Numbered from the stretch's first letter, positions 22,801 through 35,705 are shown. The stretch is 64,000 nucleotides of DNA from Watersipora subatra (GCF_963576615.1 NC_088711.1:21980182-22044181); one strand, 5' to 3'. Notes: a model not told the origin generated them from the sequence alone. Made by a program: numbers and translations.

Positions 22801-25800
22801 TCTATCTACTCTCAGAGCACTGGATTGATAGTGCTTTGTGACTTGTCAATACTTTATGTAATCTTTACTAATGGTATCTTTTGGTGGTAAGGAAGAGTTG
22901 AATCAGATGTGTCACCCTAACCAAATAACCACATATTTTCTGTGATATACGGCACTTTACATCGTAATAAAACTAAAACTCCAGCACATTGGCAATCACC
23001 TGCAAAACTCATCTTGCATTACTCATCCATTTGTTTTAGCTACTCACTTAATTTAAAAGTAAACAAATTTTGACATTCAACTCAACACATAATATTTGGA
23101 GCTATGTTTACTTGACTAACATAAATTACCGTGTTAAGACAACTCCAACCTATATAGACACATCACTGCATCACAGTTAATTTCTAGGATTCAGTTTAAA
23201 ATTAACAATTTCCTACTATGTATACTAAGATTAACATACCTATTAGCCATGTAGTTTGACAAATCACCCTGCTTATCCACGAGTGTCAAGTTGAGTTGAG
23301 ATCCATCATACGTCCAGGAGGCGAATACCATTGAGCAGTTCTGCTCATCAAACGGAAAGTACCTGACATTGATAGTGCAGGAGCTTTTGTATATTACGGT
23401 AGAGAGCCAGGTGACATTCCCTGTGTTTGTCACTATGACATTAGTACTGACAGCTGAAGTCTTTGATGACACGACATCTGCGCTACAAGTGACACGTTGT
23501 TATGTAATTGTAATGCACTAGCAATAAGCTAGAAGAAACAATTGCCTCAGATCATTTCAACTTTGTCTACTGTAAAGTATACAAAGTGATTTGTACAAAC
23601 TAGAGGATATTTAGAATTTTGTGCATGCCAGCATCTTTTTGGCATTAAAACTGCTTTTTAAAATTTTGGAACTTTATGGTTTGTAACCTCAACATTATCA
23701 TCAAAATAGGTTTGCAGACTATATTGTTTAACAACCAATTAGCGCTTTCAACTTGTAGATGATAATCTTTTTCTATAAAAATACTCTTAGCTGTCACCGT
23801 AGGTATGTTTCATAGACGCTGTTTACTAACTCTGCAAATCATCGATAACAAAAATTTAAGTTAGTTTTATTCCAAGGAATTGAAGCTGATATGGTAGTAT
23901 TTTTTAATAAAGATCAGTTGTTCTATCTGCATCACCATGAACACTTTGTCTCTGTTGATTTGGACAAAATTCATCACTTTTATCGCTGGGTGGAGCATTC
24001 TAACCTCTAAGACATACCTGATCCATAGGAGATCACAGATTCTCTGTTTCTACTAACCTGTTTACTACCTATCTAGACGAACTACATTTATTTATACCTA
24101 AGTTAAAAATCGCAAGCGAATAAAGTGTTAGAATGTAGAGAGAACATTTAATATTGAAGGAGTCCTCGATATGTCAATATTAGGGGATTATGTATGCGGT
24201 AATTAAAAACATGATGAGCGGACACACAAAATTGAGACCGCAGGCATAAACTGACAGCAGCAGCCTCATGATAAGAAGAAGAAGAATAGAGTAGGGATAT
24301 TTAATAATATAAATAGTTAAAAAGTTTATTGAATCATCTGTAATGAGTCAAAGTAATGAAGAATATATGTCAATATGAACTTAAACAAAACTATAATATT
24401 AAAGAGTATTTAAATTTGTAGTAATCATTTATAAATTATATCTACAAGACCAAGTTTTTTTACTTGCCCTTGAGCAGTTATTATAGAAAAGTATGTATAA
24501 TGTATGTCAAATATCATAAGAACAATTGAAGAGGCGTATGAAATACAAGCAGTAGTACGTGTAAGATGCTGTGTGTATAAGACAATCTTCGGTACCAGCT
24601 CCTGTAGCTTAGAGGTTTATGGATAGACAGGGTTTATAAATAGAGAGATAATCTGATATTCCTATAGCTCCCTTATAAGCTTGATTATCACCATCTCTGA
24701 CATAATCTTATTATTACGGACAATTGCACCACCAATACTCTCACAACCTAGACAAACGATACGTAGTGCGACATTCTAGCATAAGGAATATAGCTATGGT
24801 TTTCAAGCAAATGAAAAGGCTAATCAAATTATCTATAATTTGAGTGAACTTTACAGTGTAATATTTTCAGCTAACAATAGAACTGGCATTATCTTTAAAA
24901 ATGTGTTATGTTTTAACCAGCGTCTACTCAAACCAGACTATAACAGCATGTAGGTCAATGCCTGACTTACGACTAATTGACTGTGTTTAGAACTCCTACA
25001 TCGTGACATTGCTGCTAGAAAGTAATTTTATGCATTTATTACACACCAGATTGTATTTCCCAGTAGCTTACTGTAAAGAAGGGTGGCCTCACCCTCTTTC
25101 TTCACGTAGACCTGTGCAACTTGATGACTAATAAATGAAGAGTTGTTTAATATATTACCATTAGTTTCGTAAACTGTGACAATTTGATTTCCAAGAAAAA
25201 CTAGAAACTATCGAGCTGGCTTAAGTTCTATATACGACTACTATATACAGCTACTATATACGACTACTATATACGACTACTATATACAACTACTACATGT
25301 ATATACGACTACTACATGTATATACGACTACTATATGCGACTACTATATATGACTACTATATACGACTACTATATACGACTACTATATACGACTACTATA
25401 TACGACTACTATATACGACTACTATATACGACTACTATATACGACTACTATTATAATATATGACTACTATATATAGCAGTCGTATATAGTAGTCGCATAT
25501 AGTAGTCGTATATAGTAGTCGTATATAGTAGTTGTACATATACGACTTCTATATACGACTACTATATATGACTACTATATATGACTAATATATACGACTA
25601 CTATATACCACTACTATATACCACTACTAAATAAGACTACTATATACGACTACTATATACGACTACTATATACGACTATTATATGCGACTACTATGTACG
25701 ACTACTATACACAACTACTATATACAGACATATCATCACTTCCTGTGACTACTGTTAAGCAGTAGCTGCCTCACATTGGTATACACACCAAAGATTAAAA

Positions 25801-28800
25801 ATAATTAGCTATTAAAATAATGCTTAAAATAAAAGTAAGTACACATGTTGTGAAACATTTTATCATAATTGTCGATGTAAACCACACTTAATCTTTTCAT
25901 TAAAAATATGAACATAATGCCATTTTTTAACATATTGAATTTCCTCAAATAATAGTTACGCTATTGATACATGAGATTGAGATAGAAACAGCTCATTTCC
26001 TAAAACCATATATTGTGCAGCATTGTGATAATGGAGCAGCCTGCTACAAGCATAGTTCAAATTTATGAAAATTGTGACCACTTTAAGAAAAGGTAATGCT
26101 TGTGCATCTAAAATAATTATATAGTTTTGGCTATGATGTCATCTATGTTTAGGTCTCTGAATACCTGGTGCTACTACTTATACATGAGGACAACCTGCAG
26201 ATTAAGATGCCAAATTATTTTATTTCATATTATATAACATTCATTAAATTGTTTTATAGTGAAAGTTTAGATAAATCTTTTGTCAGATTATTTGCTAGAA
26301 TCTATATCCATGGTAAGCCAAGCGTTATGGTTCAGTTAGTTGTTACTTACAGTTTCATTTATGTATTTAAGCTGATCTCGCATTCACAAACTTTCTAAGT
26401 ATAAACAAAGATTAACTAGGTAACCCCTGTAAAGGGCTGAGATGAAGCAGGTAAAATACCATAACAATGAAAACATGTAACAAATAGAAACAAGTAACCA
26501 ATACAAATATGTAACCAATACAAATATGTCACCAATAGAAACATGTAACCAATAGAAACATGTAACCAAGAGAGATGAGTATCAAATTAAAATATGTAAC
26601 CAATAGAAACAAGTAACCAAGGGAAACAAGTAACCAACGAAAACAGGTAACCACTAGAAATGTAACAAATGAAGACAGATAAAAAATATCGACAGAGAAC
26701 CAAAAGACAAAAAACCGATAAAAGCAACAACCAATAGAGACAGGAAAACAACTGACAAAAATAACCAATAGGTAGAAACTGATGGAAACAGGCAACCAAT
26801 GAACACAGACAAGCAATGAAGATAGGAAGCCAAAGAAGACATATATTTAAAGAAACGATAAAATGATAGAATATAAACCTTTAAAGTGGAGACTGAATAG
26901 ATGAACCCTCATGTATTTGCGTATTAAAACTCTTATATGAAGGTTCTTTGGCATTGGTGAGCATAGAATTCTGCAGGTAGCATCTCAGTGTTGTAAAGAA
27001 AAAACTGAACAAGTTTGGGTACTGAACTCTCTGATAACCTGAAATCCAATTAGACCCTTATCATGAACTGCTTGGATCTCGGGCTAATTAATAACTAATC
27101 AAACCAAAACTAACCTGTTATAAAGAAGAATGTCTGGCAGCCAGACACTGTCGTATGGCAGCAGTATTGTACTGATACCGTTGAAATCTTTGGGGTCCCA
27201 CCTTAGATCAGTGTCAATCCATGCCTGATTGAGCCAGCAGTTGGTTGTTACTATTTGATTTTTCTCATCCTACAAAAGAGACAGAACACGAGTTAGTAAA
27301 GGAGCATCTTGTCTGAGCCCCCATATTATCAGGTCTGTTGCAAGGTTGGATAGAAGTCGCTAATATATGTATGCAACTCTTTTTTCTGTGGCGTTGGTAA
27401 TTGTCAACAAAATGATGTTTCTCATTACACCCCAACAAAAAGAAAGAATGAAAGCCTTAGCTCAAAGCATTACAAAAACATTTCTAAAGACACACAGGTT
27501 TCTGTACACATCTGCTGCATATACTGCTGTATTTGGGGAAAAGCTTGAAATCTGATTTAGCACTTTTGCTGGTGAATTAAAATTTCATTATGAATGATTT
27601 ATTCCCTCTCTTCTGCACGTATGGCACTTTATTCCAAACCAGATATATCCTGGAACTAAATATACTGTGACCATCCACGCATATTGGATTTAGTACAGGA
27701 GCAATTGTGGCTGAATGCTCTTCCTAACGCCACCATCAGTCCTTCCGTGATTTGAACCTCTGACCTACTGACCGTGTGCCAGCGCACTAACCACTGAATC
27801 ACAGCTGATCTCGTGGTCTGAGTGATTAAAAGTTATATTTTAACCTGTCTGTTTAGGAAGGTGAGCTCTTCCATTTTTTGCCATCTCTCATTGCTTACAT
27901 ATAGAAAGCTTCTAAAATCTGTTAAACAAGATAAAATATTTCACAACAGACAAACATAAACATTTCAATTTTAAAGTTAATAATAAACAGCATTATTTTA
28001 TAAGTACATATATAGTGTAGCTTCTACTCCTTTTTAATGCAGTAAATATAAAACTAGAACCTTCTACAGGCATATTGGTTAAAACAATAAAAAGCTTCAC
28101 AGGCAACATCCGCACCCTATTTTTTAAAGCCAGGAATAAGGTAATACAATTTAAACTTTTTACCAGTGTAAGGTTACTTTTGGATTTTCCACAATGGCGG
28201 GTGCAAGAAGTATGTGATTGCGGCACACATGAAATGATTGGATTCCAGTCATGTACTTCTCACAATTTAGAGGATTTGTGGTAAGTTTGCGTTGATGAAG
28301 GTAGACTAGGGTACCTACCAATAACTAAGTCAGGTCTGTTGGCAATCGATAGTATAAGCGTATCAATGCAACATTAACAGCTGTAGCCTGTGATCTCCGT
28401 AGGCAACAACAAACAAATGCTTGCATTACAACAAAAGTGTTCATGCAGACTGAATTTTCTTATTGGGTTCTGCTACCAAGCTAGCAAAGTCTTATCGAAA
28501 TAGAAAGTAGAAGACAACTCCAATCACGCATGCTAAAATCTTTTTACTGGATTCATTGACAAGTTGAGTAGCTACTGGTTAGGCAATGTATTGCTATGGA
28601 TAACTCCAAGTTTACGGATACGAAGAAATACTGATGTCATACCACATTTTATGATCGATGTTTTTTTATATTTGGTCATGTAGATCCAGACTAGGCATAG
28701 AGAAGACAAAAGTTCTCTTTCAATGAAACTAATCAACAGCAACACCCATAGGCAACACAGAGAATACACGGAGCACCAGAATTGATACACTTCCTCTGCA

Positions 28801-31800
28801 TTCAATCAATCTCGAGCTCAATCAGTAGGAGCATGTAGACTGAGTTGGTCTCAGCACACATACACCAGGATGTATCTAGTATTAGAACATGAAGGTGCAG
28901 ATGCCAGTACAAGGGTGTGTACTTTATGAAAGGGTTTGAGCAGTGATTATAGGTGCATCAGTAGATAGCTACAATGTAGCTAGAAATCACTAATGGGATC
29001 CCTCAAGAATTGAAGGATAGTTTATACGCTGCCATAGACAGTTCATAAGCTATCCTAATGCACTTGGCAGCATTGTTTGAATTTGAAAAATATACTCAAC
29101 TTTTGATTAGCTTCAGCTTGCTCTATTTTGGTGGAAGCGTAGGCGTATATACAGAGGTGAACCTAAGGTACCCCACAGTCTATCACCCAATCCATCTCTT
29201 TTGACGTCTTCGCTAGGGCAAAGTTCTGTTAGATAATATTTTTTAGTTTATAAGATGAAAAAATGATACAATTTAAGTAAACAAACAATTACTTTTACAA
29301 ATATAAGTTTAATTTAGTGTCGACACAATAGCAGTTGATTTAACCCAAATACCTATAAATATATTAGCTGGTACAGGTGAATACATAATAACGCATACTA
29401 AATTAATATCTTATGACCAATAAACTGTGAAGAACTAGCAATTGATTTAAAATACAGCAATTATGAGCACCTGAGCTGCCAGCTGTCTATTGGCAGCATA
29501 TTGCCATATTCTATACATATGTGGCTGAGGATGCACTCGTACACCTGCATAAAGCCCAGTGCCCTTGAAATGATAAACAACATAGCGATACTGGATCATG
29601 TCCCACGGGCAGCGTGAGACTAAAACTTCTTGTAACAGCATTGTAATCTTCTAATGAGCTCTACTACTGCTCACCCAGACCAGCAGCATTCAATTTCACT
29701 GTCAGCATAGTAAACTTACACGAAAGTTAACACGATGTGTAAATGCTATTTCCTGTAATAATCCGTATGATGAGCTAGTAACGCTGTTAATGCGCAGTGC
29801 AAATAGCAGCGTTATGTGATGTCATCTGATCTTTGGCAGCGCAGGGATAATCAATCAAATGTAATTCACAAGCCTTTTGTGTCACACCCTGAAGAAGACG
29901 ACAATTATTGTCTTCCCGCAGTTGTAACTACTAATCCACCATTTTATTCTAATATGAACAAACTTAACTGTTATTCCAACACAAATTTGAACCATGAAAT
30001 GAACAGATTATAATAGAGAGATAAGGTTACGAGGGATAGATGAATAGGTATAAAATAGTTAACATAACATAATGCCAATTCAGCTAACGAAAGGTTCAAA
30101 CGCTGAGGCAGCCACTAAACAGTATACAATGTGATCGTCACAATAGCTGCCTTCGCCTTTTTTCATAATTCTCTTTTTAGTGAAAGCAGTGCATGACGTG
30201 CTTGTAGGACCAAGTAAATTACGATTTTAGGTAAAATGGCCTTTAATGTTTTGTAAAAACATTTTTGATACGCAAAAAATATTGAATGTAAAGAAGATGG
30301 GCATTTGTATATGGTTTGCTCGACATAATTAGAGTACACGCTAAAAAAAGTCGACTTTCCAAGATGGTCGACATTCTGGCTTTGAATCTTTAAATAGGAT
30401 AATTATAGTCAGCTAACTGATTGGCCACACGATATCTCTGGCAGCTGTTTACACATCCCTAGACTGCAGGGCAACTCAGCCATCTCAAGAATATGTCGTA
30501 GTTTGTCACTCAAAGGTCATTCAAGCCATGAGAGATGGTCAGACAGTAGAGTATGACAGAGATGGTCAGACAGTAGAGTATGACAGAGATGGTCAGACAG
30601 TAGAGTATGACAGAGATGGTCAGACAGTAGAGTATGACAAAACTATATTTATTGAGTACTTATAAAAATATCAACCAAAAGTAACAATTTGTCTCGGAAT
30701 TAGGTTATCCATCAATTGCAGGAAGTAGAAAGGATTTCACGATCAGATTGGCCTCATGCTCCTATACTTACTACAGAAAAATGCTCTGACCACCTGGTAG
30801 GTGTAACATGTAAATATTTTTTCTAATAAAATTTTCGTTAAACGACAAGTCAAAACTATAACTATAGATTATCTTGCCCAATCATAGAAATAGAAGCCAG
30901 AAAGTTGAGAGTTAAATTTAATCGATTTTATTTTAATACCTGGGCTCAGTTGACTTGTCAACACACTCGGCATGGTTCTTTGGAATCGAGTCATGAAAAC
31001 ATTTTGCATCATCGTTATGCTAATCTTTAGTATAACAAGAGCCATGTTTGTCTGTCTGTTTGTCTGTCTGTTTGAAGCCACGCTTAGAGCATTAGGAGAA
31101 ATAATTGCACTACCCAGTAATCAAACTCAAGTTTTTGGATTCCCAGACAAATGCACTACCATCAGAGCCACTCGAGCACCTTTTCAGAACTAAGAATAAT
31201 TATACACATAGTTATTCCGCTTGACATCTCTCAAGGCACACGGGACTGCTAGGGTAGTAGTTTTCTATAATTAATAATTCTACAACTCCTCCCTTACAAT
31301 TTATAACCATGTGACGAGGAGACATCGTAAAGGGCAAACAATTGCGAGGTGGAATTGAGGGCAAGGTTGATAGTTTTTAAAATAAAGAAGTTATAGTATT
31401 TTTGTCTACAAATTACCAACTATATGCTTGTATTTGATGAAACCAAAGTGAGCAATAACATGCTAAGTGGCTTTAAGACAAAAGCCACTTAGTTCCATTA
31501 TTTTGTTCATGTTTTTATTAAATGATGAATTGTAGTTAATGAGAGGACAAACGTGACTGACTGAATCTAACAGATACAGGAAGAGACTCGGGCTTGCCTT
31601 CCTGTTCCTCAGCTGCTGTACTCAGCGTCTCTAGTGCATTACTTTACTATAGGACTTGACAGGAGTAACTAGAGAGTCAGGTGATCTCTGCTTCACTACC
31701 ATATCTGTCCTGTCATATAAAGGCTTGCTGCCGGCTGTCTGTACTGGCGGTTTGTGACATACACTAATGATAAGAGTAAAACGAGACCCTCTAGTCACAG

Positions 31801-34272
31801 TACTAAACACCAACATGAGTTTCTGCGGTCTAAAAGATGGCACAGTTACTGTTATTAGCATTGCATGACCACTTCAGCCATAATTTGAAAATGGAAAAAA
31901 TAAATGATTTTTTGGGCTATACTATTATGTTGATGACTGATGTGTTTTTATTTAGAATTGAAGCTTTCTTGTGGTTTATAAGTGTTGAATGAACAGGTCT
32001 TCAAAATGATTCCCAGACATACATAAGCAGCATTTTTATTTCTTGCTGACAACAAAACAAATTGAGGTCAGCAGCTTTACATATGAGAGAGACTTATAGA
32101 CGAACAGAGATGATTGATATAATACATTTCCAGTATATATGTGACAGTCACGTTACAGACCGAAATGACACCGCATGAAATTTATTTGCTAAAAATTTGC
32201 ACTTTTTATTCAGAAATTGGGCAAGAGACATTTATAGTTTTAGTTGCCACAACTCTCGGAGAGTAGTTGATACATGATCAATGCATTAGCCTTACGTTAC
32301 CCAACATCACTGACTACTAGAGAGACATACTTAAGCTTACATTGCAGTTAACAGTGGTAAGTTTTAGTTCTTTAAGACAAATTAATTTTGTTTCAAGTAG
32401 CGAGTTAACACTTTACTGCTGTAGCCAAAAAGACAGTTAACACTTTACTGCTGTAGCCGAAAAGACAGTTAACACTTTACTGCTGTAGCCAAAAAGACAG
32501 TTATCACTTTGCTGCTGTAGCCAAAAAGACAGTCAACACTTTACTGCTGTAGCCAAAAAGACAGTTAACACTTTGCTGCTGTATCCAAAAAGCTGTTAAC
32601 ACTTTGCTGCTGTAGCCAAAAAGACTGTTAACACTTTACTGCTGTAGCCAAAAAGACAGGTAACACTTTACTGCTTTAGCCAAAAAGACAGTCAACACTT
32701 TACTTCTGTAGCCAAAAAAACAGTCAACACTTTACTGCGGTAGCCAAAAAGACAGTCAACACTTTAATGCTGTAGCCAAAATGACTGTTAACACTTTACT
32801 GCTGTAGCCAAAAAGACAGCCAACACTTTACTGCTGTAGCCAAAATGACAGTTAACACTTTACTGCTGTAGCCAAAAAGACAGAATATAGAGTAACAAGT
32901 GAGGGCCAGCGTAAGTTGCTAGTCCATCTTGTTTAGCATCAGGGATGAGTGAATACGTTTTGCTAGACTTTCTAGTAGTGTTTTAATAATTTTTGTTAAA
33001 AGGTTGTAAGCAGCTTTTGCAAAGGTATATTATTTGTTTATATTTATTTGTCTCGGAGGATTATATGCTGACTTTTCATAGGTCAGCGTGCAGAGGTCAG
33101 CGTGCATAGGTCACTTTCCCCAGTCTGACAACATTTTTTTAGCTTTAGAGCTTACCAATCAATTAATAAGATAAGGGTTTGTATCTGATTTTTTCTATTT
33201 GCATTTCTATGCATTAGAACCCTGTCTATGCTCTAGCGTTTTAAGAGCTGCTGATATGTCAGTATATGGAGCTTGCTAAGCTCCATAGTCAGCCACCTGG
33301 TCTTTGGTAAACATGCTGCTGTTTCATGACAACCTTTTTTCTAGAATTTTCTATGTCGTATCAGACTTTTCGAGTACGTTTCAAGTATATTCCGAGTACA
33401 TATGCAGGTGGCAGCATTTCAAGCCTCTGAAATGCTGCCAAAGAACTGATGCTAGTATTTCAATCTACTAGGAAAAAATGGACCCAACTCACCACGTCTA
33501 TAAGCTGTGCTAAGGCGAGCCCAAATGTGACAGCAATAGAGTGCGATGCATTGTGGGAAGGACGAATACGCTTGTCATATCCGTCCATCAAATGATTTAT
33601 TAGGTCCTTTTCAAGTTTGTCAGCGTCAGCTTCTCCAATCAGGACCAGAGCTAAAATATTAGATGTTCATGAAAAACCCTAAACTGTGATTAAACTGATG
33701 ATCTCTTATGTATTTCGTCTTTAAATAATTAACAACGCCATTAATATTATTATATTTTTTAGCCTAATTCCTATCTACATATTTATATATGTATGTATAT
33801 ATACCAGTATGTATATAGGTATATATATACATAGATGTATACATATATACATATTATACATAGATGTATATAGAGTACAACTTATTTGGAAAGTCAAATA
33901 TTTTTCAATTCATATTTGTAAACAAAACTTTGTTTGAACAAAGACACCTGACAAGTGAAACAGATTTGGATTGAAGAAATATTTGACTTTTTAGATAAGT
34001 TTTAGTCTACACAACTACCACACTTATTACTATATAGTTCTTTTGTAGCTCTGAATTTCACTTTACCTTATTTATGTTTAGTCGTAAAATTACTTTTAAA
34101 CATAAATATAGTATAATCAACTATTTATACTTATATACATGTTAGTTTAAGGCTTTACATTGAATCTATACGCGAAAACTATCACAATCGACAAAGTGAA
34201 ATGCGATAAAAAAATTAACTTACGACATTGGACCTACTCACCGATGGAGACCAAGATAGCAAGGGCTGCCAT
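16900..34272 (-). CDS. Nicotinic acetylcholine receptor, alpha-type subunit (complete, 578 aa)
   Basis: Nine exons on the minus strand, all in phase: 34272-34242, 33650-33493, 27269-27115, 23482-23240, 20660-20491, 19014-18886, 18502-18294, 17723-17547 and 17364-16900. The product is a Cys-loop, cation-selective, acetylcholine-gated channel subunit of the plasma membrane. Residues 1-20 form a signal peptide. Loop [10 protein letters not shown] is at 106-114. The Cys loop C150-C164 has the usual 13 residues between the cysteines. SWTYDG follows at 170-175. Vicinal C214-C215 within [11 protein letters not shown] mark an alpha-type subunit. M1 starts after RRRP (229-232). M2 is preceded by GEK (261-263), as in cation channels. 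M3 is near 296-318, followed by a long cytoplasmic loop and M4 at about 532-560. The tail after M4 is short. The subtype cannot be named from here; invertebrate alpha7/alpha9-like groups are candidates. Confidence 0.95.
17852..17898. repeat. Near-perfect hairpin in receptor intron 7
   Basis: Arms 17852-17870 (TTGCATTTGATTGTTCATA) and 17879-17898 pair with about one mismatch or bulge around an 8-base loop. The stem is shorter than a normal microRNA precursor. Confidence 0.75.
17960..18075 (+). repeat. Dispersed repeat, copy 2
   Basis: Diverged partner of 15980-16100, same orientation, in receptor intron 7. Confidence 0.45.
19624..20427. mobile_element. Non-autonomous pogo/Tigger-like element with TA flanks
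   Basis: The left end is CAGTAAAACCTCTACTTACG. The right end is the reverse complement of CAGTGGAACCTTGACTTACG. TA lies immediately outside both ends (19622-19623 and 20428-20429). The roughly 800-base interior has no recognisable transposase. The element sits in receptor intron 5, between the exons at 20491 and 19014. The CAGT termini and TA duplication are typical of the Tc1/mariner/pogo group. Confidence 0.75.
20745..20880. other. Low-complexity stretch resembling a transposon edge in receptor intron 4
   Basis: Begins AAAGCCTGGTTACACACCCT and contains repeated GATGCATCG/ATGCATCG words. The first bases resemble the ends of the repeat at 61111-61455, but no full copy could be traced. Confidence 0.25.
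22050..22620 (+). pseudogene. Decayed pogo/Tigger-like transposon with transposase N-terminal remnant
   Basis: A TA followed by CAGTAGAGCTCCAGGATAGG at 22050 looks like a pogo-type end. At about 22387-22520 the plus strand reads [16 protein letters not shown] and [15 protein letters not shown], which resembles the CENP-B/Tigger N-terminal helix-turn-helix start (KLEIIKxLEEG). It then runs into stops and frame changes. It lies antisense in receptor intron 4. The assignment is from pattern memory only. Confidence 0.4.
23483..25222. other. Receptor intron 3, 3' part, no gene seen
   Basis: AT-rich intron sequence without recognisable coding or RNA features. Confidence 0.6.
25223..25735. repeat. 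13-bp minisatellite (TATACGACTACTA) with an internal inverted block
   Basis: About 40 copies of TATACGACTACTA in receptor intron 3. Between about 25468 and 25540 the units run in the opposite orientation (TAGTAGTCGTATA), after which the original direction resumes. The array can therefore fold into long hairpins. Confidence 0.92.
26465..26830. repeat. 17-bp degenerate minisatellite (ATGTAACCAATAGAAAC)
   Basis: About 20 units of ATGTAACCAATAGAAAC, good between 26465 and 26660 and increasingly diverged to about 26830. It lies in receptor intron 3. The overlapping minus-strand open frames, rich in Trp, Leu and Val, are repeat artefacts. Confidence 0.85.
27621..27815 (-). mobile_element. tRNA-derived SINE, copy 1 (receptor intron 2)
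   Basis: On the minus strand a tRNA-like head has an A box (TGGTTAGTGCGCTGG) and a B box (GGTTCAAATC). After it come GTTAGGAAGAGCATTCAGCC and a body ending near 27621. The copy at 35511-35705 has the same order of blocks. A GGAAGGGCATC-like tail is common in SINEs that borrow an RTE-type LINE 3' end; that link is from memory. Confidence 0.75.
28000..30530. other. Receptor intron 2, middle part, no gene recognised
   Basis: A minus-strand open frame at 29641-29447 (64 codons, containing [18 protein letters not shown]) is hydrophilic and splice-like at one end only. I could not connect it to any family. Otherwise the region is AT-rich and plain. Confidence 0.4.
30532..30643. repeat. 27-bp tandem repeat, four copies
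   Basis: Four nearly identical units containing AGAGATGGTCAGACAGTAGA, in receptor intron 2. Confidence 0.95.
31085..31175 (-). mobile_element. Possible degenerate tRNA-derived sequence
   Basis: The minus strand reads GAGTGGCTCTGATGGTAGTG and then GAGTTTGATTAC, which is roughly A-box and B-box spacing. It lies next to (GTCT/GTTT)n at about 31047-31075. This is weak support for another SINE head. Confidence 0.25.
32398..32885. repeat. 32-bp minisatellite with 3'-splice-site-like unit on the gene's sense strand
   Basis: About 15 units containing AACACTTTACTGCTGTAGCC followed by AAAAAGACAGTT, in receptor intron 2. Read on the minus (sense) strand, each unit gives GTTAACTGTCTTTTTGGC then TACAG. 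That is a purine-poor tract ending in CAG, as at an intron 3' end. Confidence 0.93.
33768..33870. repeat. (TATA/TGTA)n microsatellite in receptor intron 2
   Basis: Imperfect ATATATGTATGTATATATAC-type repeats, non-coding. Confidence 0.8.
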
Positions 34273-35510
34273 CTTGAGCTGCTGTCCTGCTGACGAGGCT
34301 TGTAATCAGTAAATAGACCGTAATCTCAATTTAGCTTCCCTCGGTCAGTTAGTCACTCTCATTAGCAACAATTACATTCTATTTAAGCTTGAGCGAAACA
34401 GAACAAACATGACAAGCTGTAAGCCAATCGGGTGCTTGCTGATATAATGTAATAATCCTTGAATAGGCTAGAGCACTCGCAATCTGTAAACATTTTTATA
34501 AGTATGAGAAAATCTATGGTTACAATGACTGAATCTGATCTCTCAATTGCTTTGCTATTCCAAGCATAGGAAGCAAAATATGTTATATAAACATGGTCTA
34601 AATAAGTGCATGTGGAGAGCAGAAGGGGGCATTCTGAGTAGGCGTTGCCTTATCTTTCCATAGAGTGTAGGGGTCGAATTCACAAACGCTGTTATAAAAA
34701 TTGAGGCTCTCTGTAGCCTACAAGATCAGATAGGAAAAATGCACATTGGGAAGTAAACGATCTGCAAAAATCCGCAATCTATTAATGTCATTGAGCTTAA
34801 AACTTAGATAATTAGGATTGAGGGTTACTACATGGTTTTTCACATTACAAGTATTTATCATCAAGCCCATTGATCTTGAATACACATGTTAATGAACCAT
34901 TTACTATTTTATATTAAAATCACTTTCCTGAAACTTGGCCTCGTTGCGCGCCCGATGAAGTTTAACATCTGCCGCAAGGCCAATCAAGATCAATAGAGAA
35001 TTGAGTACAGTTTGACAGCAGAAACTCAAACAATGAATCAGGGAGCCTTGGCTCTACAGAAATCCGCTCGGGCGTACTCTAGGGTGTAATTGTTGGAATT
35101 AAGCCATTAATGAGTGATTTATGCGAAAAAGTAGTGAAGCCAGTGAATGAATAATCAAGAGCTATGCACTAGGGTCTTTAGAGGATTTGTAGGCCTACGG
35201 AATGAAGCTAATATATGAATGGCACAAGATGCATTTAAGTGTCTCGCATACAAATTATGAACTGATGTTTGCCTGCGTAATATGTTAGACAATATGCCAA
35301 ACCTAAAACAGTTTAATAACGTCAATTTATTCATCCATCTTTCTCATAAATAAACCGCTACTACTGTGATGAAGGCTGTCAAAATTAGTTAGCCATTAAA
35401 TAGGCAAGTTCTCAAATTAGTTACTAAAAAATGGCGTTAGGTTTTGTTTTGAAAACTTTTTGTGTGTAGATACAGTGTCACTTGTCATCTTCTTTAAGCT
35501 TTTCCTATTT
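34273..35510. other. Upstream region of the receptor gene
   Basis: About 1.2 kb upstream of the receptor start codon. No convincing TATA box was seen, and no coding sequence was recognised. Confidence 0.5.
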
Positions 35511-35705
35511 AGGTGTTGCCACTGAAAATGGTGTATCCTGGTACAGAATATATCGTGACCATTTGCTCATGGGATTTAGTACAAGAGCAATTGTGGCTAG
35601 ATGCCCTTCCTAACACTATCAATGGTTCTTCTGCGATTCGAACCACTGACCTGATTATATGCCAGTCCACTAACCACGGCTGCTCCGCACTACCGTGTCA
35701 TCAAA
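35511..35705 (-). mobile_element. tRNA-derived SINE, copy 2 (upstream of receptor gene)
   Basis: Same family and strand as 27621-27815: A box TGGTTAGTGGACTGG, B box GGTTCGAATC, then GTTAGGAAGGGCATCTAGCC, CACAATTGCTC and a TACTAAATCC block. The TATATTCTGTACCAGGATAC end also matches. Confidence 0.78.

Noticed and set aside
25076-25135. Possible tiny exon on the minus strand in receptor intron 3
   Set aside because: The receptor exons at 27115 and 23482 already join in phase (YN-S-AD) without it, and the candidate matches no receptor segment.
26384-26842. Overlapping minus-strand hydrophobic frames resembling membrane proteins
   Set aside because: They are translations of the 17-bp ATGTAACCAATAGAAAC array in all three frames.
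29447-29641. 64-codon minus-strand frame in receptor intron 2
   Set aside because: No recognised motif and no splice signals on both sides. Nested-gene status cannot be supported.
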